From Branchipolynoe longqiensis (taxonomy: Eukaryota > Annelida > Polychaeta > Phyllodocida > Polynoidae), in contig CM059192.1 of assembly GCA_030323885.1 (NCBI GenBank), positions 64,659,593 to 64,723,592 on the forward strand: a stretch of 64,000 bases of DNA. Direction: 5' to 3'. This document shows positions 1 to 10,644 of the stretch, piece by piece. How positions within the stretch are numbered: the stretch's first letter is position 1; every line of letters begins with the position of its first letter. The translations under genes and the position numbers were made by a program. The notes under the pieces are model-generated. The model had not been told where the DNA came from. It was given only the letters and a program-made list of their open reading frames with translations, and ran no database searches.

Positions 1-584
1 TGATACAACAAACCCACACCTGTCCTTGAGCGCAGTCACTGCTTGCTGTGCACTGGCACAAAAAGCAAAAGACAGGCCAGAGAAAGTGGGAGGCACTAAA
101 CAGTAAAAAAAAAAAAGAGGAAAATTAGCCCTCCTAAGTATAAAGTAAATCAGGAAAGCTATCACCACATTGCGCAGCCCACCTGGATATGTGTAATGGC
201 ACAAACAAACAGAGAAATGGACAGGCCACGGTCATGCAACTGATCCACCCTGAAATACAAAATGGCTAGGCAAACAACACAGCCATCCCACCTGGCCGCA
301 GTCCTAAAGGGTCCAAGTGTGTTCTAGCACACGGGTGCACTATCTAAGGACAGGGTTTAAGTGAAAGGATGCTGTAACAAATTAAAAAAATCTAAATGGG
401 ACGGGATCCTCTCCCGCAAGCCTGCATGACACCCATGTAGATGTATCATACTCAGACTAGACAAAAAACTGGAAAATTACAAAAAAAAACTAACATAGGC
501 TATTATTAACAACCAAAATTGCAGAAGGCTGACCTGAGCAGACACAGGTAAACACGCCTGGGCGAAGGAACAGATCAAGACAGC
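1..584. other. Unassigned AT-rich sequence
   Basis: I find no coding signal or recognised repeat here. It is probably intronic or downstream sequence of the minus-strand NF-kappaB gene. Confidence 0.4.
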
Positions 585-660
585 ACCACAGCTGTCTAGC
601 GTTGAAAACAAACACCCTCATGGCAGCTTATAAGTTATGGGCAGAGTAAATACCTTGTCA
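585..660 (-). repeat. Dispersed repeat E copy
   Basis: The block with GTTGAAAACAAACACCCTCATGG followed by a GGGCAGAGTAAAT-type stretch is the reverse complement of sequence at 2905-2985 and resembles 43848-43925. Three diverged copies define a short dispersed family of unknown type. Confidence 0.55.
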
Positions 661-690
661 ATTAAAAAAAAACAAAAAAAAACAGGAAGA

Positions 691-912
691 CAACGCGACA
701 GTCACACGTAGTAGTTCGGCCCACCGCTGCTCTCTACAGGCGGCGCTGGCACGTCTAGAAAGCTGCACATTTCCACTCTGCAGCACCGAATCACGGCGAC
801 GACATGGCATCCCCCTGCCACTTTTCCCTCCTCCCCCTTCCCCCTCCCCTCCTGCCCCCCTGCCCTCCTCCCCCAGCCCGTTCCCCACCACCCCCTCCTC
901 TTGCTCCCTCAT
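691..912. other. Pyrimidine/purine-skewed GC-rich patch
   Basis: The plus strand is C-rich, with runs of CCTCC and CCCC. The minus strand therefore gives an 84-codon Gly/Glu/Arg-rich open frame. No acceptor in the right phase joins it to the NF-kappaB exon at 10284, so it is listed as low-complexity DNA. Confidence 0.4.
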
Positions 913-974
913 CGCCGTACCCGAACTATTGAGTATTCAGTAGGCCTCCACAAGCAGCCAGGTACCGGCGGAGT

Positions 975-1232
975 TCACATGTCATGTGTGCATGTCATGT
1001 GCACATGTGCCTGTGTGCATGTCATGTGTGCATGTCCCATGTGTGAATGTCTTCTGTGCCTGTGTTGTGTGCATGTGCTATGTGTGCATGTAATGTGCTC
1101 ACATGTCATGTGCACGAGCATGTCATAAGTGCATGACATGTGTGCATCTCGTGTGCCCAAATGTCATGCCCACATGCCATGTCCACAAGTCACGTGTGCG
1201 CATGTCCCTGTGCGTGTGTACAAGTCACATGC
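975..1232. repeat. Degenerate GTGCATGTCATGT minisatellite
   Basis: Short imperfect units built from CATGTCATGTGTGCATGT recur through this stretch. It is low-complexity DNA, and its open frames on both strands are by-products. Confidence 0.8.
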
Positions 1233-1339
1233 TCGGCCCCCTGCGGCAGGTGGTGCCTGAGACTGAGGGGCTTCCCCTGCCCTTATCTGCAGCAGTCCTT
1301 CGTCACAAGAGGCGGCCATTAGACACGTCACGAGATCAC

Positions 1340-1735
1340 ACAGTCACTGCACACCGGGCGGTTAGACCGCTTGCTTACTGCACGGCAGGGACCCTGGTAC
1401 GAGTCCAGACCGGATGGCCGAATGAGTTGAGCGTTCGTCTCCCGGTTTGGTAGATCATGGGATTCGAACCAATGGGTTTGAACCCTAGTCAAGTCAAAAC
1501 AATGACTTAAAAATGTCATACTTGTCGCTTCCTAGCCAGGCACGCGGCATTAATAGGATAGGGCAAGGACTGGTTGGCTCAGTGTCAGGATAATGTGTCT
1601 GAGTGGGATATCAGGTCATGGTGCTGGCAGCCTGGTCTCCCAGTGGGGCAGCACTATAAAGTCACCATGAGTGTGTACCCATCCAGATATGACCTTAGAT
1701 GTTACCAGGATGTAAAACTCCAACAACCAACCCTG
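1340..1735 (+). mobile_element. SINE A copy with two tRNA-like heads
   Basis: From left to right this has a tRNA-like block (GGGCGGTTAGACCGCTTGC ... GGTACGAGTCC). A second tRNA-like head follows (GATGGCCGAATGAGTTGAG ... GATTCGAACC). Then come the family body (GGGCAAGGACTGGTTGGCTC, TGACTGAGTGGGATATC, GGGGCAGCACTATAAAGTC) and the tail CCTTAGATGTT-CCAGGATGTAAAACTCCAACAACCAA. More than twenty copies occur in the window. The head has A- and B-box-like RNA polymerase III promoter motifs, as in tRNA-derived SINEs. Confidence 0.85.
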
Positions 1736-1830
1736 GTACCAGTCCCGGCCGTATACAACACTTTTCCGTGTTTAGGTGCTGGTTCGTGGGAACTGGTACC
1801 CGGTTACTGCATGACAGGTGTAGATAAGTA

Positions 1831-2028
1831 CAGCATGACCCCGCTATAACACGATCGCTCAGGTCCATATAATGCGATAGCGAACAAATTGGGGTCACAT
1901 TAAATTGGGGTTCACTTGACTGACTGAATTACCTTGGATTTAATTTAGTTAAATTCTAGGACCAATGAATCATCACATTATATCCGAATTGGCATTAAAT
2001 CGGGGTGCGTTATAACGGGGCTACACTG
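1831..2028. mobile_element. MITE with TA target duplication (Tc1/mariner-like)
   Basis: The terminal inverted repeats CAGCATGACCCCGCTATAAC and (reverse complement) CAGTGTAGCCCCGTTATAAC are bounded by TA on each side. The element is 198 bp with no coding capacity. A TA target site is typical of Tc1/mariner transposases acting in trans. Confidence 0.75.
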
Positions 2029-2186
2029 TACCTACAGCATTGCATATATTTACATAGCAGCGAAGAGCATGGGTGGCAATGAGGAAGTTACAGGTTTGAA
2101 TCCATGCAGAGGCACAAAGCGTTCACTCCGGTATAATTCTATGTAAAGAATAAGTGAGGGTAATTCATATTTAAATCGCTCACTGA

Positions 2187-2386
2187 CCCCCCCCCCCCCA
2201 CACACACACTACACACAGACCACTCCCCCACACATACATACACTACACACAAACCCTCCCCCCCACACACACACTACAGAGGCACCATCACACACATACA
2301 GACTACACACACAGACCCCCCCCCCCCCCCCCCCCATCACACACATACAGACAGTACACACAAACTGACACACAATACAGAAGACT
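2187..2386. repeat. CA- and C-rich simple repeat
   Basis: Runs of C alternate with ACACACA and CATACAGAC tracts. This is simple sequence with no coding content. Confidence 0.8.
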
Positions 2387-2898
2387 GCATGCTAACTAGT
2401 CACCGACTTACACATAATATAGACTGAATGATAACTAGTCACACTCACTTACACATAATACAGACTGCATGCTAACTAGTCACACTCACTTACACATAAT
2501 ACAGACTGCATGCTAACTAGTCACACTCACTTACACATAATGCAGACTGCCTGCTAACTAGTTACACTCACTTACACATAATACAGACTGCATGCTAACT
2601 AGTCACACTCACTTACACATAATGCAGACTGCCTGCTAACTAGTTACACTCACTTACACATAATACAGACTGCATGCTAACTAGTTACTCACTTACACAT
2701 AATACAGACTGCATGCTAACTAGTCACACTCACTTACACATAATACAGACTGCATGCTAACTAGTCACACTCACTTACACATAATACAGACTGCATGCTA
2801 ACTAGTTACACTCACTTACACATAATGCAGACTGCATGCTAACTAGTCACCCTCACTTACACATAATACAGACATCATGCTAACTAGTCACACTCACT
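2387..2898. repeat. 41-bp minisatellite, left part
   Basis: About a dozen copies of a unit containing GCATGCTAACTAGTCACAC, ACTTACACATAAT and ACAGACT repeat at ~41 bp. The array stops at 2898 and resumes at 4425. The sequence between holds repeat E, a foldback element and a LINE fragment. Confidence 0.9.
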
Positions 2899-2902
2899 TT
2901 TT

Positions 2903-2990
2903 TTTATTGATACTTTATTTATTATGCCCATAGCGTGTAAGCTCCCATGAGGGTGCTTGTTTTCAACGCTGGACAGCTATGAGGAATGTT
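2903..2990 (+). repeat. Dispersed repeat E copy
   Basis: It contains TTTATTTATTATGCCCATAG and CATGAGGGTGCTTGTTTTCA, the inverse of 585-660 and similar to 43848-43925. Confidence 0.55.
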
Positions 2991-3014
2991 ATGGCGTATG
3001 CCCGGGTTCCGGTT

Positions 3015-3384
3015 CCAGTGTCGTATTCTCAGCGCCCGGTCATTCTCAGCGGCCTGTCGTGGCTTCTGCGCATGCGCGGATTTTAAGACATATGCAAAAG
3101 ACCCGTGGCCTCGCCGGCTACAAGCTCAGCTGGTGCCCGGCAGTGTTAGGGTCCGATCAGGCCGAAATCTATTGAATGCGATCATATTTAACAGAATTAC
3201 ATACTCAAATAATGAAATTTCATTAAATTAACCTTAAATTCCAAGCGATATTAACGTAGCAGCTAACAACGTAGCAGTAAACAAAACAAATAGCAGTGCT
3301 CGCCGCAACGTGCGAAAATCCGCACATGCGCAGAAGCCACGACAGGCCACTGAGAATGACCGGGTGCTGAGAATACGACACTGG
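3015..3384. mobile_element. Foldback element with 70-bp inverted arms
   Basis: The arm at 3015-3084 begins CCAGTGTCGTATTCTCAGC and runs to GCGCATGCGCGGATTTT. It is matched almost perfectly by the reverse complement of 3315-3384. The arms enclose about 230 bp of AT-rich sequence. A related GCTTCTGCGCATGCG arm end occurs in the element at 54221-54669. Confidence 0.8.
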
Positions 3385-3479
3385 GTTGGTATCTGGGACA
3401 TCCACCAGCATTTATTTAAGTAGTTAGTATCTATGTTAGTTTTTTGGTGTTTTTTTGGGGGGGCATAACTATCATATAA

Positions 3480-4400
3480 CTAATATCGTGTTTTATTTAG
3501 TGTTGCTTCTAGTTCCTCAGGTGATTTGCTAGCCCCGTAGACTACTGTGTCATCAGCAAATAAAAGCAGGTGTTCTGTTTTTAACCAATTATTGAGGTCA
3601 TTTATGTAAATTAGGAACAGGAGGGGGCCCAACACGGACCCCTGCGGTACTCCGTAGTGTAAGTATTCTTCCCCCGATGTTGCCCCATTCGCTATAGTGC
3701 ATTGTTTCCGGTTTAGCAGGTAGTCACTAGCTGTTTTCCCTTTTATCCCCATGCGGGTTAATTTATTTTTTAATGTGGTGTGGTCCACAATGTCAAAGGC
3801 TTTGCTAAAGTCTATGAATGCTGCTCCCACCATGTTCTTTTGATTTATATTGCTTGCAATGTCATTAGTTAACCTAGCTATGGTTTTAGTTGTTGAGTGA
3901 TTTTTTTCTAAACCCGCTTTGTTTGTTATTTAGGATTTGGTGCTCGTTTAGGTAATTTGTTATGTGTCTATACATTACCTTCTGCATTAACTTGCCAGGT
4001 ACTGCTAGGATAAAGATAGGCCTGTAGTTACCTAATGATTGTCTGTCCCCTCTTTTGTGGAGAGGAGTGGCCTTAGCTGTTTTCCAACAGCTTATGAACA
4101 ACCCTCCATCGAATGATTTATTGAAGAGATCACAAATTATATTTGGGATGCAGCCGAGTGCGTCCTTCAGTATTGTGCTGGAGATGTAGTCAATGCCTGA
4201 TGGCTTGCTGCAGTCAATATTTTTTATTAGGTCACTTATTTCTTGTATAGTGGTTGAGCATGTGCCAATTGCTGTGTGTAGTTCTGGTGCTTTTGTGTCC
4301 CAGTTTGTATTGAATTTTTTTGACAGTTTGCCTCCTATGGTCAAAAAATGCTATTTCTGTGTTACTGAGTTCCTTTCCATCCTCAGCACATAAGGTGATG
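3480..4400 (-). mobile_element. Non-LTR retrotransposon (LINE) reverse transcriptase fragment
   Basis: The minus strand encodes the N-terminal and central parts of a LINE ORF2 reverse transcriptase. Upstream (3886-4344) it shows the substrate-proximal fingers region with SKPSGID and a NYRPI-type motif. Downstream (3480-3833) it shows AFIDFSKAFD, GVPQGSVLGPLLF and the catalytic box LFADDT. An extra A in a run near 3900 shifts the frame between the halves, and another shift lies near 4330. Endonuclease, thumb and 3' end are absent. The FADD box and GVPQGSVLGP motif fit Jockey/CR1-like LINEs; the clade cannot be fixed by eye. It lies inside the 41-bp minisatellite and is inactive. Confidence 0.93.
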
Positions 4401-4424
4401 TTTTCTTTATTTTTTATTTACATA

Positions 4425-4835
4425 TGCTAACTAGTCACACTCACACATAATACAGACTGCATGCTAACTAGTCACACTCACTCATAAAACAGAGAGCACG
4501 CTAACTAGTCACACTCACTCACACGCAATACAGACTGCATACTAACTAGTCACACTCACTTACACACAATACAGACTGCATGTTAACTAGTCACACTTAC
4601 TTACACATAATACAGACTGCATGTTAACTAGTCACACTCAGTTATACATAATACAGACGGCATGCTACCTAGTCACACTGACTGATACACATAATAGACT
4701 GCATGCTAAATAGTCACATTCACACAATAGAAAGTGCATGATAACTAGTCACACTCACTTACACACAATACAGACTGCATGCTAACTAGTCACACCATTT
4801 TACACACATAACAGACTGCATACTAATTGATTGCG
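4425..4835. repeat. 41-bp minisatellite, right part
   Basis: The array of 2387-2898 continues with more diverged units (TGCTAACTAGTCACACTCAC ... AATACAGACTGCAT). The higher divergence suggests the two halves have evolved apart since they were split. Confidence 0.88.
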
Positions 4836-5104
4836 CAAGGATCAATTTACTGTGCTGTCCATTCACAACAAAGTCGCTTCTGTAATGCCGCAGGTCCAGC
4901 ACCTTCCTTCTTTTTCTGTCTACCTCATCTTTGTCTGCAGTGAGAATAAGACATGGTGGAACAATGCAGTGAGACACCCAAACACAACAATTTACAGAAA
5001 TGTTTGTTCACAAGACAAGCCTGTACCTTTTCATATGGGTTAGAAATGATATTTAACTTCTCATTAACTAACATTGAGGATATGTTACCTACGAGGTGGC
5101 AAGT
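4836..5104. other. Unassigned spacer
   Basis: No gene or repeat is recognised between the 41-bp array and the 21-bp array. Confidence 0.4.
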
Positions 5105-5235
5105 TCCCCACTGGTTCCTTGTTCCTGACTACTGGTTCCCAGTCCTGACTACTGGTTCCTTGTTCCTGACTTCTGGTTCCCAGTCCTGACTACTGGTTCC
5201 TTGGTCCTGACTACTGGTTCCTTGGTCCTAGCTAC
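5105..5235. repeat. 21-bp minisatellite, left part
   Basis: Repeats of GGTCCTGACTACTGGTTCCTT and CCCAGTCCTGACTA variants. The array continues at 8969-9207 and 9522-9598, so the LTR element and a MITE interrupt it. Confidence 0.88.
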
Positions 5236-5377
5236 TGTAAGGTAGACGTATGTACCGTTGGTCACTGGCGGGTATGACCAACCGGACCGGAACCAACGCA
5301 TGGGGGGGGGGGGGGGGAGGAGTTGGAAATAAACCACTTGATACACAGACGTCGTTGCGTACAGTCGATCCTTTACA
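5236..5377 (+). repeat. 5' LTR
   Basis: It starts TGTAAGG directly after the 21-bp array and ends CCTTTACA before the primer-binding-site-like sequence, 142 bp in all. It contains AATAAA at about 5328 and a G run at 5301-5317. Confidence 0.75.
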
Positions 5378-5392
5378 TGGTGTCAGACCCGG
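5378..5392 (+). other. Primer binding site
   Basis: TGGTGTCAGACCCGG immediately follows the 5' LTR. TGG next to the LTR is the usual tRNA-primer complement; the tRNA cannot be named by eye. Confidence 0.6.
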
Positions 5393-5409
5393 ACCCAAGC
5401 GCTACCGAC

Positions 5410-6175
5410 ATGATGTTGTCCGGGCTAAAACCTCCGGGGCAGCTAAAACTGGAAGGCGACCTTGGAACCAACTGGGAAGCTTCGTACCATGCCTACACTG
5501 TCTTCGCCAGAGCTACAGGTGTGTCTGCTAAAACAGAAAAAGGACAATGTTGCGTATTTCTACAAATAGCTGGGCTGAGCCCAGAAGGTCCACCGAGCAA
5601 TGCATTTCGATGAATCCAATCAAGACAAGATAAACCTGTTGATAGACGCATTCTGTTAATATTGTGAGGCCAAAACGAACGTAACGGTCATCCGGTACAG
5701 GTTTACTCACCACAACCAAACAACTGTTACTATGGATACCTATATATACACGAGTTACGCAGCATGATAGCACGCTGGGAGTATGGTGTGATAGAGGACT
5801 CATTGTTGCATGACCGGTTAATAGGCGGTGTCAAGTGTGACAGACTCGGGAACCGGCTGTTAAAAACCAAGAACTTGACTCTACAGAAGTGCAAGGAATT
5901 ATGCAGGATGAGTGAGTCTACTGCAAAACACTTGAACAACGATTCAGCAACCAGTGACAGCGCGGTGGATATGATACGCAAGCAGCAGAGACCGAGCGCC
6001 AGTGCACCGGCTCCCCGGCGAGAAGCACCATTCCAACAGCAGAGTCCACAGAGCGTGTCATCGTCAACAACAACAACAAAGACCATGTGTGGCTGGTTTG
6101 GGTATGCACTCAGGAAAGGGCAAGGTTTGAGCAGGGTGCAACAAGGTAGGCCACTTCGTCAAGATCTGTCGTAGT
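5410..6175 (+). pseudogene. Gypsy-type gag remnant
   Basis: The remnant spans several frames. An N-terminal piece reads LKPPGQLKLEGDLG, typical of animal gypsy gag. A central helical region follows (5764-5980, ARWEYGVIEDSLLHDRL). A degenerate zinc-knuckle-like stretch lies near 6140-6175 (CNKVGHFVKIC in another frame). Gag would package the element RNA. At least two frameshifts and a stop break it. Confidence 0.75.
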
Positions 6176-6339
6176 CAACAGCAAGTCGCTGCACCAGTTG
6201 ACGATATTACTGTGGACATGCATAATATCCCCAGGGGAATGTCAGACAGAAGAATCAGACTCAAGTGACGACGATCTATTTGTTGGAGCTGTCGACAAGG
6301 AACACACACGTATGAGACATGACTGTGTTCTCAGATAAC

Positions 6340-7925
6340 TCTTGAGAACACAGCCATGTGCTTCAAGCTGGACACAGGGTCGCAAGAGAACATATTGCCC
6401 ACAAGCATCTTCAACAAGTTGAAGAAAACGACCCTATCCATGCCAAGTTGTTGACTGATCACTTATTCCGGCCATCGAATCCAGCCGATCGGGGAAGCAA
6501 CAATCAACATACGAGGTCAAGCGCTCACATTCCAGATCATCGAATCGGGAAGTCCTATCCTGGGCAAGGAGGCGTATGTGTGCCTCAATCTACTCAACCG
6601 TGTCGATGACATCGAACCTTCACCAATCGTCGATTCATCTGCGGCAGCAAAACTGGTCAAGTCTTATTCTGACGTATTCTAGGGTTTGGGCATGAGCAAA
6701 ACGGGTGTAAAGATACATATAGACACTGACATTCAACCAACCGTTGATCCCCAGCGATGCATACCTCATGTGATCGAGAGTAAAGTGCGGGCTGAGCTTG
6801 ATAGGATTTGTTTGTTTGTTGTTTTACATCCTAGCAACATCTAAGGTCATATCAGGACGGAAGCTTGATAGGATGCTGTCATTGGTGGTGATTGTTGAGA
6901 TAGCTGAACCTACCCTATGGGTAAATTCAATCATCAATTGTTAAGAAAGCAAATAAGATTCGGATTTGTTTAGACCCTACCAAGGTAAATCAAGCTATTA
7001 AAAGAGGACCTTACCCTACCTGTACGGTCTAGGAAATAGTGTCCAAATTGGATGATGCCAAATTCTTCTCTGTACTTTACCCCAATAGCAGCTATTGGCA
7101 GATCGAGCTCGACGATGAAAGTTACAAACTGTGTACCTTTAATACGCCTTGAGGTAGGTACAGATATATATACAAGATTGCCGTTCGGCATCAAAACTGC
7201 CGGCGATATCTTCATCCACTAGATGAATACTATCCTAAGTGATCTGAAGGGTGTCAACGTCGTCATAGACGACATATTCGTGTATGGTCGAACAGTAGAC
7301 GAAGACAATGCAAATCTCAAAGCAGTCCTGGATCGAGCACGCCATGTAAATCTCAAGCTCAATCCCAGTAAATCAATGATATGTAAGTCGGAGGCTTCAT
7401 ACCACGTGATAAGTAAAGATGGTCTTAAACCAAATAAAGAGGGCGTTCAGGCTAGTAACGACATGCCAACCCGCACTAATGTAGCTTCTATCCAGCGCTT
7501 CCAAGGCATGATAGGGTATGTTAACAAGTTTTCTCCCGAACATGGCCAGCATCACGAAACCTCGGAGAATACTGTCGACCAAGCAAGTCGCATGGCACTG
7601 GGAAAGCGAACAGCAAACAGCTTTTTATACGTTAAAGTCCCTGCTAACTAGAGTGCCCATGCTAAGATTCTACAATGTTGACAAAGATGTAATACTCCAG
7701 GCAGATGCTTCCAAATCGGGACTAGGCGCAGCGTTAATTCAGGAGGGTAGGCCCATAGCATTAGCGTCGAAAGCACTAGACGACACCCAAAGCAACTACG
7801 CCGTAATCCAGAAGGAGTTGCTCGCGATTTGCTTTGGGTGTACCAAATTCCATTCTTGGCAAGAAAGTGACCATTCAAAGCAACCATAAGCCACTGGTAG
7901 CGATCCTAAATAAACCATTATACAT
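6340..7925 (+). pseudogene. Gypsy-type pol remnant: protease, reverse transcriptase, RNase H
   Basis: An aspartic protease active-site block LDTGSQENILP lies near 6367-6400. Reverse transcriptase pieces follow. One is ICLDPTKVNQAIKRGPYP near 6970-7020. Others are WQIELDDESYKLCTFNTP near 7100-7150, and, in the open frame at 7223-7651, NVVIDDIFVYG, which carries the catalytic DD pair with VI in place of the usual first residues. RNase H at 7518-7889 shows QADASKSGLGAALIQEG and QSNYAVIQKELLAI. Stops near 6682 and 7150 and frame changes near 7215 and 7570 disable it. A SINE A tail interrupts the protease-RT linker at about 6807-6862, and sequence after the RNase H is lost to SINE B. Confidence 0.88.
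6807..6862 (-). mobile_element. SINE A tail fragment inside the LTR element
   Basis: TTGTTTTACATCCTAGCAAC followed by ATCTAAGGTCATATCAGGACG is the 3' tail of SINE A. It interrupts the coding remnant, so it arrived after the LTR element. Confidence 0.8.
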
Positions 7926-7934
7926 GTTGTCCGT

Positions 7935-8268
7935 GCACATTTTTTCTTTCTTTCTTTTTCTTGAAGATTTATACTGCCTATTATGGATAAGTCTGAATAG
8001 ACTTGTTTTCACCATTAGACAGTTTGTCGAAAGAAAGCCCGAGCCTACACTTTTACCGACCCAAGGGATTTTTAACCTCCCATACCACATAGACATGGTA
8101 TGAGAACAACTGGCCTTTGATGACGCTGTAAGTTATACACAGCGGTGGAAATCCAAATTGGCAGAGGTGGAGGCACGGGGAATCAAACCACTGACCTTCA
8201 GATTAGGAGTCCGACCTAGAAAAAAGTCAGACACTCTAACCACTCCGCCACAGAGAACACCACGTATG
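7935..8268 (-). mobile_element. SINE B copy
   Basis: Read on the minus strand it opens with a tRNA-like head, TGGCGGAGTGGTTAGAGTG ... GTCAGTGGTTTGATTCCC, and continues with a body containing GCTGTGTATAACTTACAGCG. A near-identical block is at 34930-35155. It is a second tRNA-derived SINE family, inserted in the gypsy RNase H region. Confidence 0.82.
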
Positions 8269-8856
8269 CGCATGCGCCTATTGCGTCGATGGACCAAACC
8301 AATCAACAGGTTAGAATATAGTTAGTAGACTATCAACTTGAAAGGTTGACTAACCGTAACTGCCAGCGTAGGCCACGGTACACCGTAAAGATTTCAAAAT
8401 AAAATTAGAACTAAATGTAGTTAAATCTAATTGATGGTAAACGACATTTGCAAATCCAAGCAAAGTTGAACAATACTATTGTAATTCTATGATGATTATA
8501 TGCATTTTTTTTGTTTTCTTCCTTTCCTGTTTCTTCATTCTTCTATTTTGATTATACTTGCCTGTCTCCTATTATTGAGTTGTTACTGTTTGACAAGAAG
8601 AGAGGCTGAGTCCCATGTCATGATGGAAAGCATAGAGCGTGTGAGAGAAATAACATTATGAAACAGACAAAGGTTAGAATTAAGTCATCTCAAACCTTTA
8701 ATATTTCTCATAGCATTAAGAATTTTTATCAAATTGACAAAGATACGAAACACAAAATGTGCCTAACTGCGGCGACTGTATGAACAAGGACTTGCATACC
8801 ATGGACTATGATACCCAGTTCATGTGGAGAACCGGAATGCGATATCGCAGCCAAAG
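8269..8856. other. Unassigned 3' region of the LTR element
   Basis: No integrase or envelope coding is visible; the stretch is AT-rich with scattered stops. Confidence 0.45.
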
Positions 8857-8965
8857 TGTTACGTGTTAGCCTTAAGGGTCATTAGGGCCACAATTGCTCA
8901 TGTTGGAGTGTTGGAAATAAACCACTTGATACACAGACATAGTTGCTTACAGTCGATCCTTTACA
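8857..8965 (+). repeat. 3' LTR
   Basis: The last ~57 bp (TTGGAAATAAACCACTTGAT ... GATCCTTTACA) match the end of the 5' LTR; the left half has diverged. The start at TGTTACG is a guess from the TG rule. Confidence 0.65.
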
Positions 8966-8968
8966 GAT

Positions 8969-9207
8969 CTCAGTCCTGACTACTGGTTCCTTGGTCCTAG
9001 CTACTGGATCCCGGTCCTGACTACTGGTTCCTTGGTCCTAGCTACTAGTTCCTTGGTCCTGACTACTGGTTCCTTGGTCCTAGCTACTGGATCCCGGTCC
9101 TGACTACTGGTTCTTGGTCCTCATTACTGGTTCCTTGGTCCTGACTACTAGTTCCTTGGTCCTGACTACTGGATCCCAGACCTGACTATTGGTTCCCAGT
9201 AGCGACT
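8969..9207. repeat. 21-bp minisatellite, middle part
   Basis: The same units as 5105-5235 (CTGACTACTGGTTCCTTGGT, with GGATCCCGGTCCTGA variants) resume after the LTR element. Confidence 0.88.
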
Positions 9208-9521
9208 ACTGGGCCGCGTTCATGGTACGCCTCGGAGGCAACTCGGAGTTATTCTAGATGTCACACTAGTCTGAACGACTTTAGCTGTCAGGTGCCTCGA
9301 AAATGGCGGCCCCCCAATAGGGTGCAGCCATTTGCAATTGAAAAGAACAGCTCTGATTGGCTGAAACCACTGAATCCGGTGGCCATCTTGGAGGTGCTTT
9401 TTGCCTCCTATCTGAAAAGCGTGATGTCTCAAGAGTTGACTCGGAGGCGCACCCTGAATGTAAATACACCAAAAAGATGTCGCCGAGCCATCTTGGAGGC
9501 GTACCCTGAACGCAGCCCTGG
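9208..9521. mobile_element. MITE inserted in the 21-bp minisatellite
   Basis: The left end GGGCCGCGTTCATGGTACG and the reverse complement of the right end, AGGGCTGCGTTCAGGGTACG, form inverted repeats of about 27 bp. The array resumes on both sides. Open frames within are incidental. Confidence 0.75.
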
Positions 9522-9598
9522 TTCCCAGTGACTTGTTCCCAGTCCTGACCACTGGTTCCCAGTCCTGACCGCTGGTTCCCAGCCCTGGACACTGGATA
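9522..9598. repeat. 21-bp minisatellite, right part
   Basis: Units of GTTCCCAGTCCTGACCACTG complete the array of 5105-9207. Confidence 0.8.
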
Positions 9599-9744
9599 TG
9601 GATGAGGACGGGGAAAGAGGAACATAGTAATGAATACATAGTATTCTGATCGAGCTATAAATAAGCTTTTTCATTTTGAAATGTGGTTTCATTCTTCACA
9701 TAAAGCCCTACAATGACCGAAATTTGCTACTTCTAAAAGGTGTG

Positions 9745-10130
9745 ATGCCAACTATTAACTTGCTGTAATTTCTTCTTAAAGTTGGATAGTTCGATGAAAA
9801 CAAAATCTTTTTTAAACCAAAGCACTTATTTAGATTTGATTCTACATATCCAACTTAGATTCTGGTGCACTTATTAAGCATGTGTTGTTGCATAGAAGGG
9901 AGTAATATGTTAATTTAATAGAACCTGTTATGACTGAAACATACGATGTCAGAGTTTTGACGTGCTTGCTGAAATTAATTTGGCATCAAATATCTCCAAA
10001 GTTAGCCATTTAAAATAAAGGTCACTTAAAACTAAAGTAAAGTAGACTATAATAAAAGTATTTATCTCAGAAAATGTCAAAAACTCAAAACCCTCGGATT
10101 ATGAAACTTTAACCATATTAAAGTGTGCAC
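9745..10130 (+). repeat. Dispersed repeat F copy
   Basis: AT-rich sequence with CATATCCAACTTAGAT, AATAGAACCTGTTATG and CAAATATCTCCAAAGTTA. An inverted, diverged copy lies at 14900-15310, and part copies at 27225-27380 and 59330-59415. The type is unknown. Confidence 0.7.
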
Positions 10131-10283
10131 ACTCGATTGTGCCCGCCCCAATCCCTGGAGAGGAACTTGGAAGCGACGTGTCATTTCTAATTTAAACGAT
10201 ACATTTGATTACGCTTTAAGAGATATCTGACTGCATGCGCAGTCAGTCTTCTCAAGACATTGGTGAGCGCTTCTTTCACTAAC

Positions 10284-10619
10284 CTATATGCGGGTAGTAA
10301 GTGAATGGCTTCGGCTCGCTGAGCTCATGGTCCGAGATACGCCTCAACTGGACCAACACGTCGACTTTGGACGTGATGGCTGGGTCCCGGTACGGTGGCG
10401 TCTTGAACACAATGGCGTACTGCCGGTGCACATCTGATGGACCAAAGTTTCCGAACGCCTCCCACTTGATCTGGTTCTCTTCATCTTGTTCGAAGAAGCG
10501 CACCAGGATGTCGTCCTTCTGCACCTTGTCGCACAGCAAGAACACCTCGTCGTTGCCGGCCGAGCAGCCTGAGTTCCGGTCCATCCGGCAGATGTTGAGA
10601 CCGGCTACGCCAGGGCATT
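10284..10619 (-). CDS. NFKB1: NF-kappaB exon: Rel dimerisation (IPT) subdomain
   Basis: This 336-bp exon encodes the whole C-terminal Rel homology subdomain that drives dimerisation. In order it shows [42 protein letters not shown] and [24 protein letters not shown] and the AIVFKTP form match NFKB1/2 better than RelA/Dorsal. RRIS keeps the position of the PKA-type phosphosite known in the family. I chose the acceptor ACCCTTCAG|AATGCC at 10619 because it gives the family's residue count between PIYDS and RMDR. A second in-frame AG 15 bases further (|CCGGT) is possible. The donor is CATATAG|GTTAGT, phase 1. The next exon, expected to carry a basic nuclear localisation signal and glycine-rich region, was not found in 1-10283. 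Confidence 0.97.
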
Positions 10620-10644
10620 CTGAAGGGTTTCACGGGAACAAGGA

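Larger units (their letters stand above)
5236..8965 (+). mobile_element. Decayed Ty3/gypsy-like LTR retrotransposon
   Basis: The element runs from a short 5' LTR (TG...CA) through a primer-binding-site-like TGGTGTCAGACCCGG, gag, protease, reverse transcriptase and RNase H remnants to a 3' LTR that shares its last ~57 bp with the first. The gag-pol order and the RT and RNase H sequences match Ty3/gypsy elements. Stops and frameshifts are scattered throughout. A SINE A tail and a SINE B are inserted. No integrase is visible after RNase H. It is a dead copy. Confidence 0.88.

Noticed and set aside
658..912. Gly/Glu-rich minus-strand ORF as the glycine-rich region exon of NF-kappaB p105
   Set aside because: The strand and order are right, but the AG at the best acceptor gives an early stop in the phase left by the exon at 10284, and the bias is explained by the C-rich plus strand.
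5323..8103. Intact retrovirus-like provirus
   Set aside because: Frames are broken in gag and pol, integrase is missing and no envelope is seen; it is a dead LTR retrotransposon.
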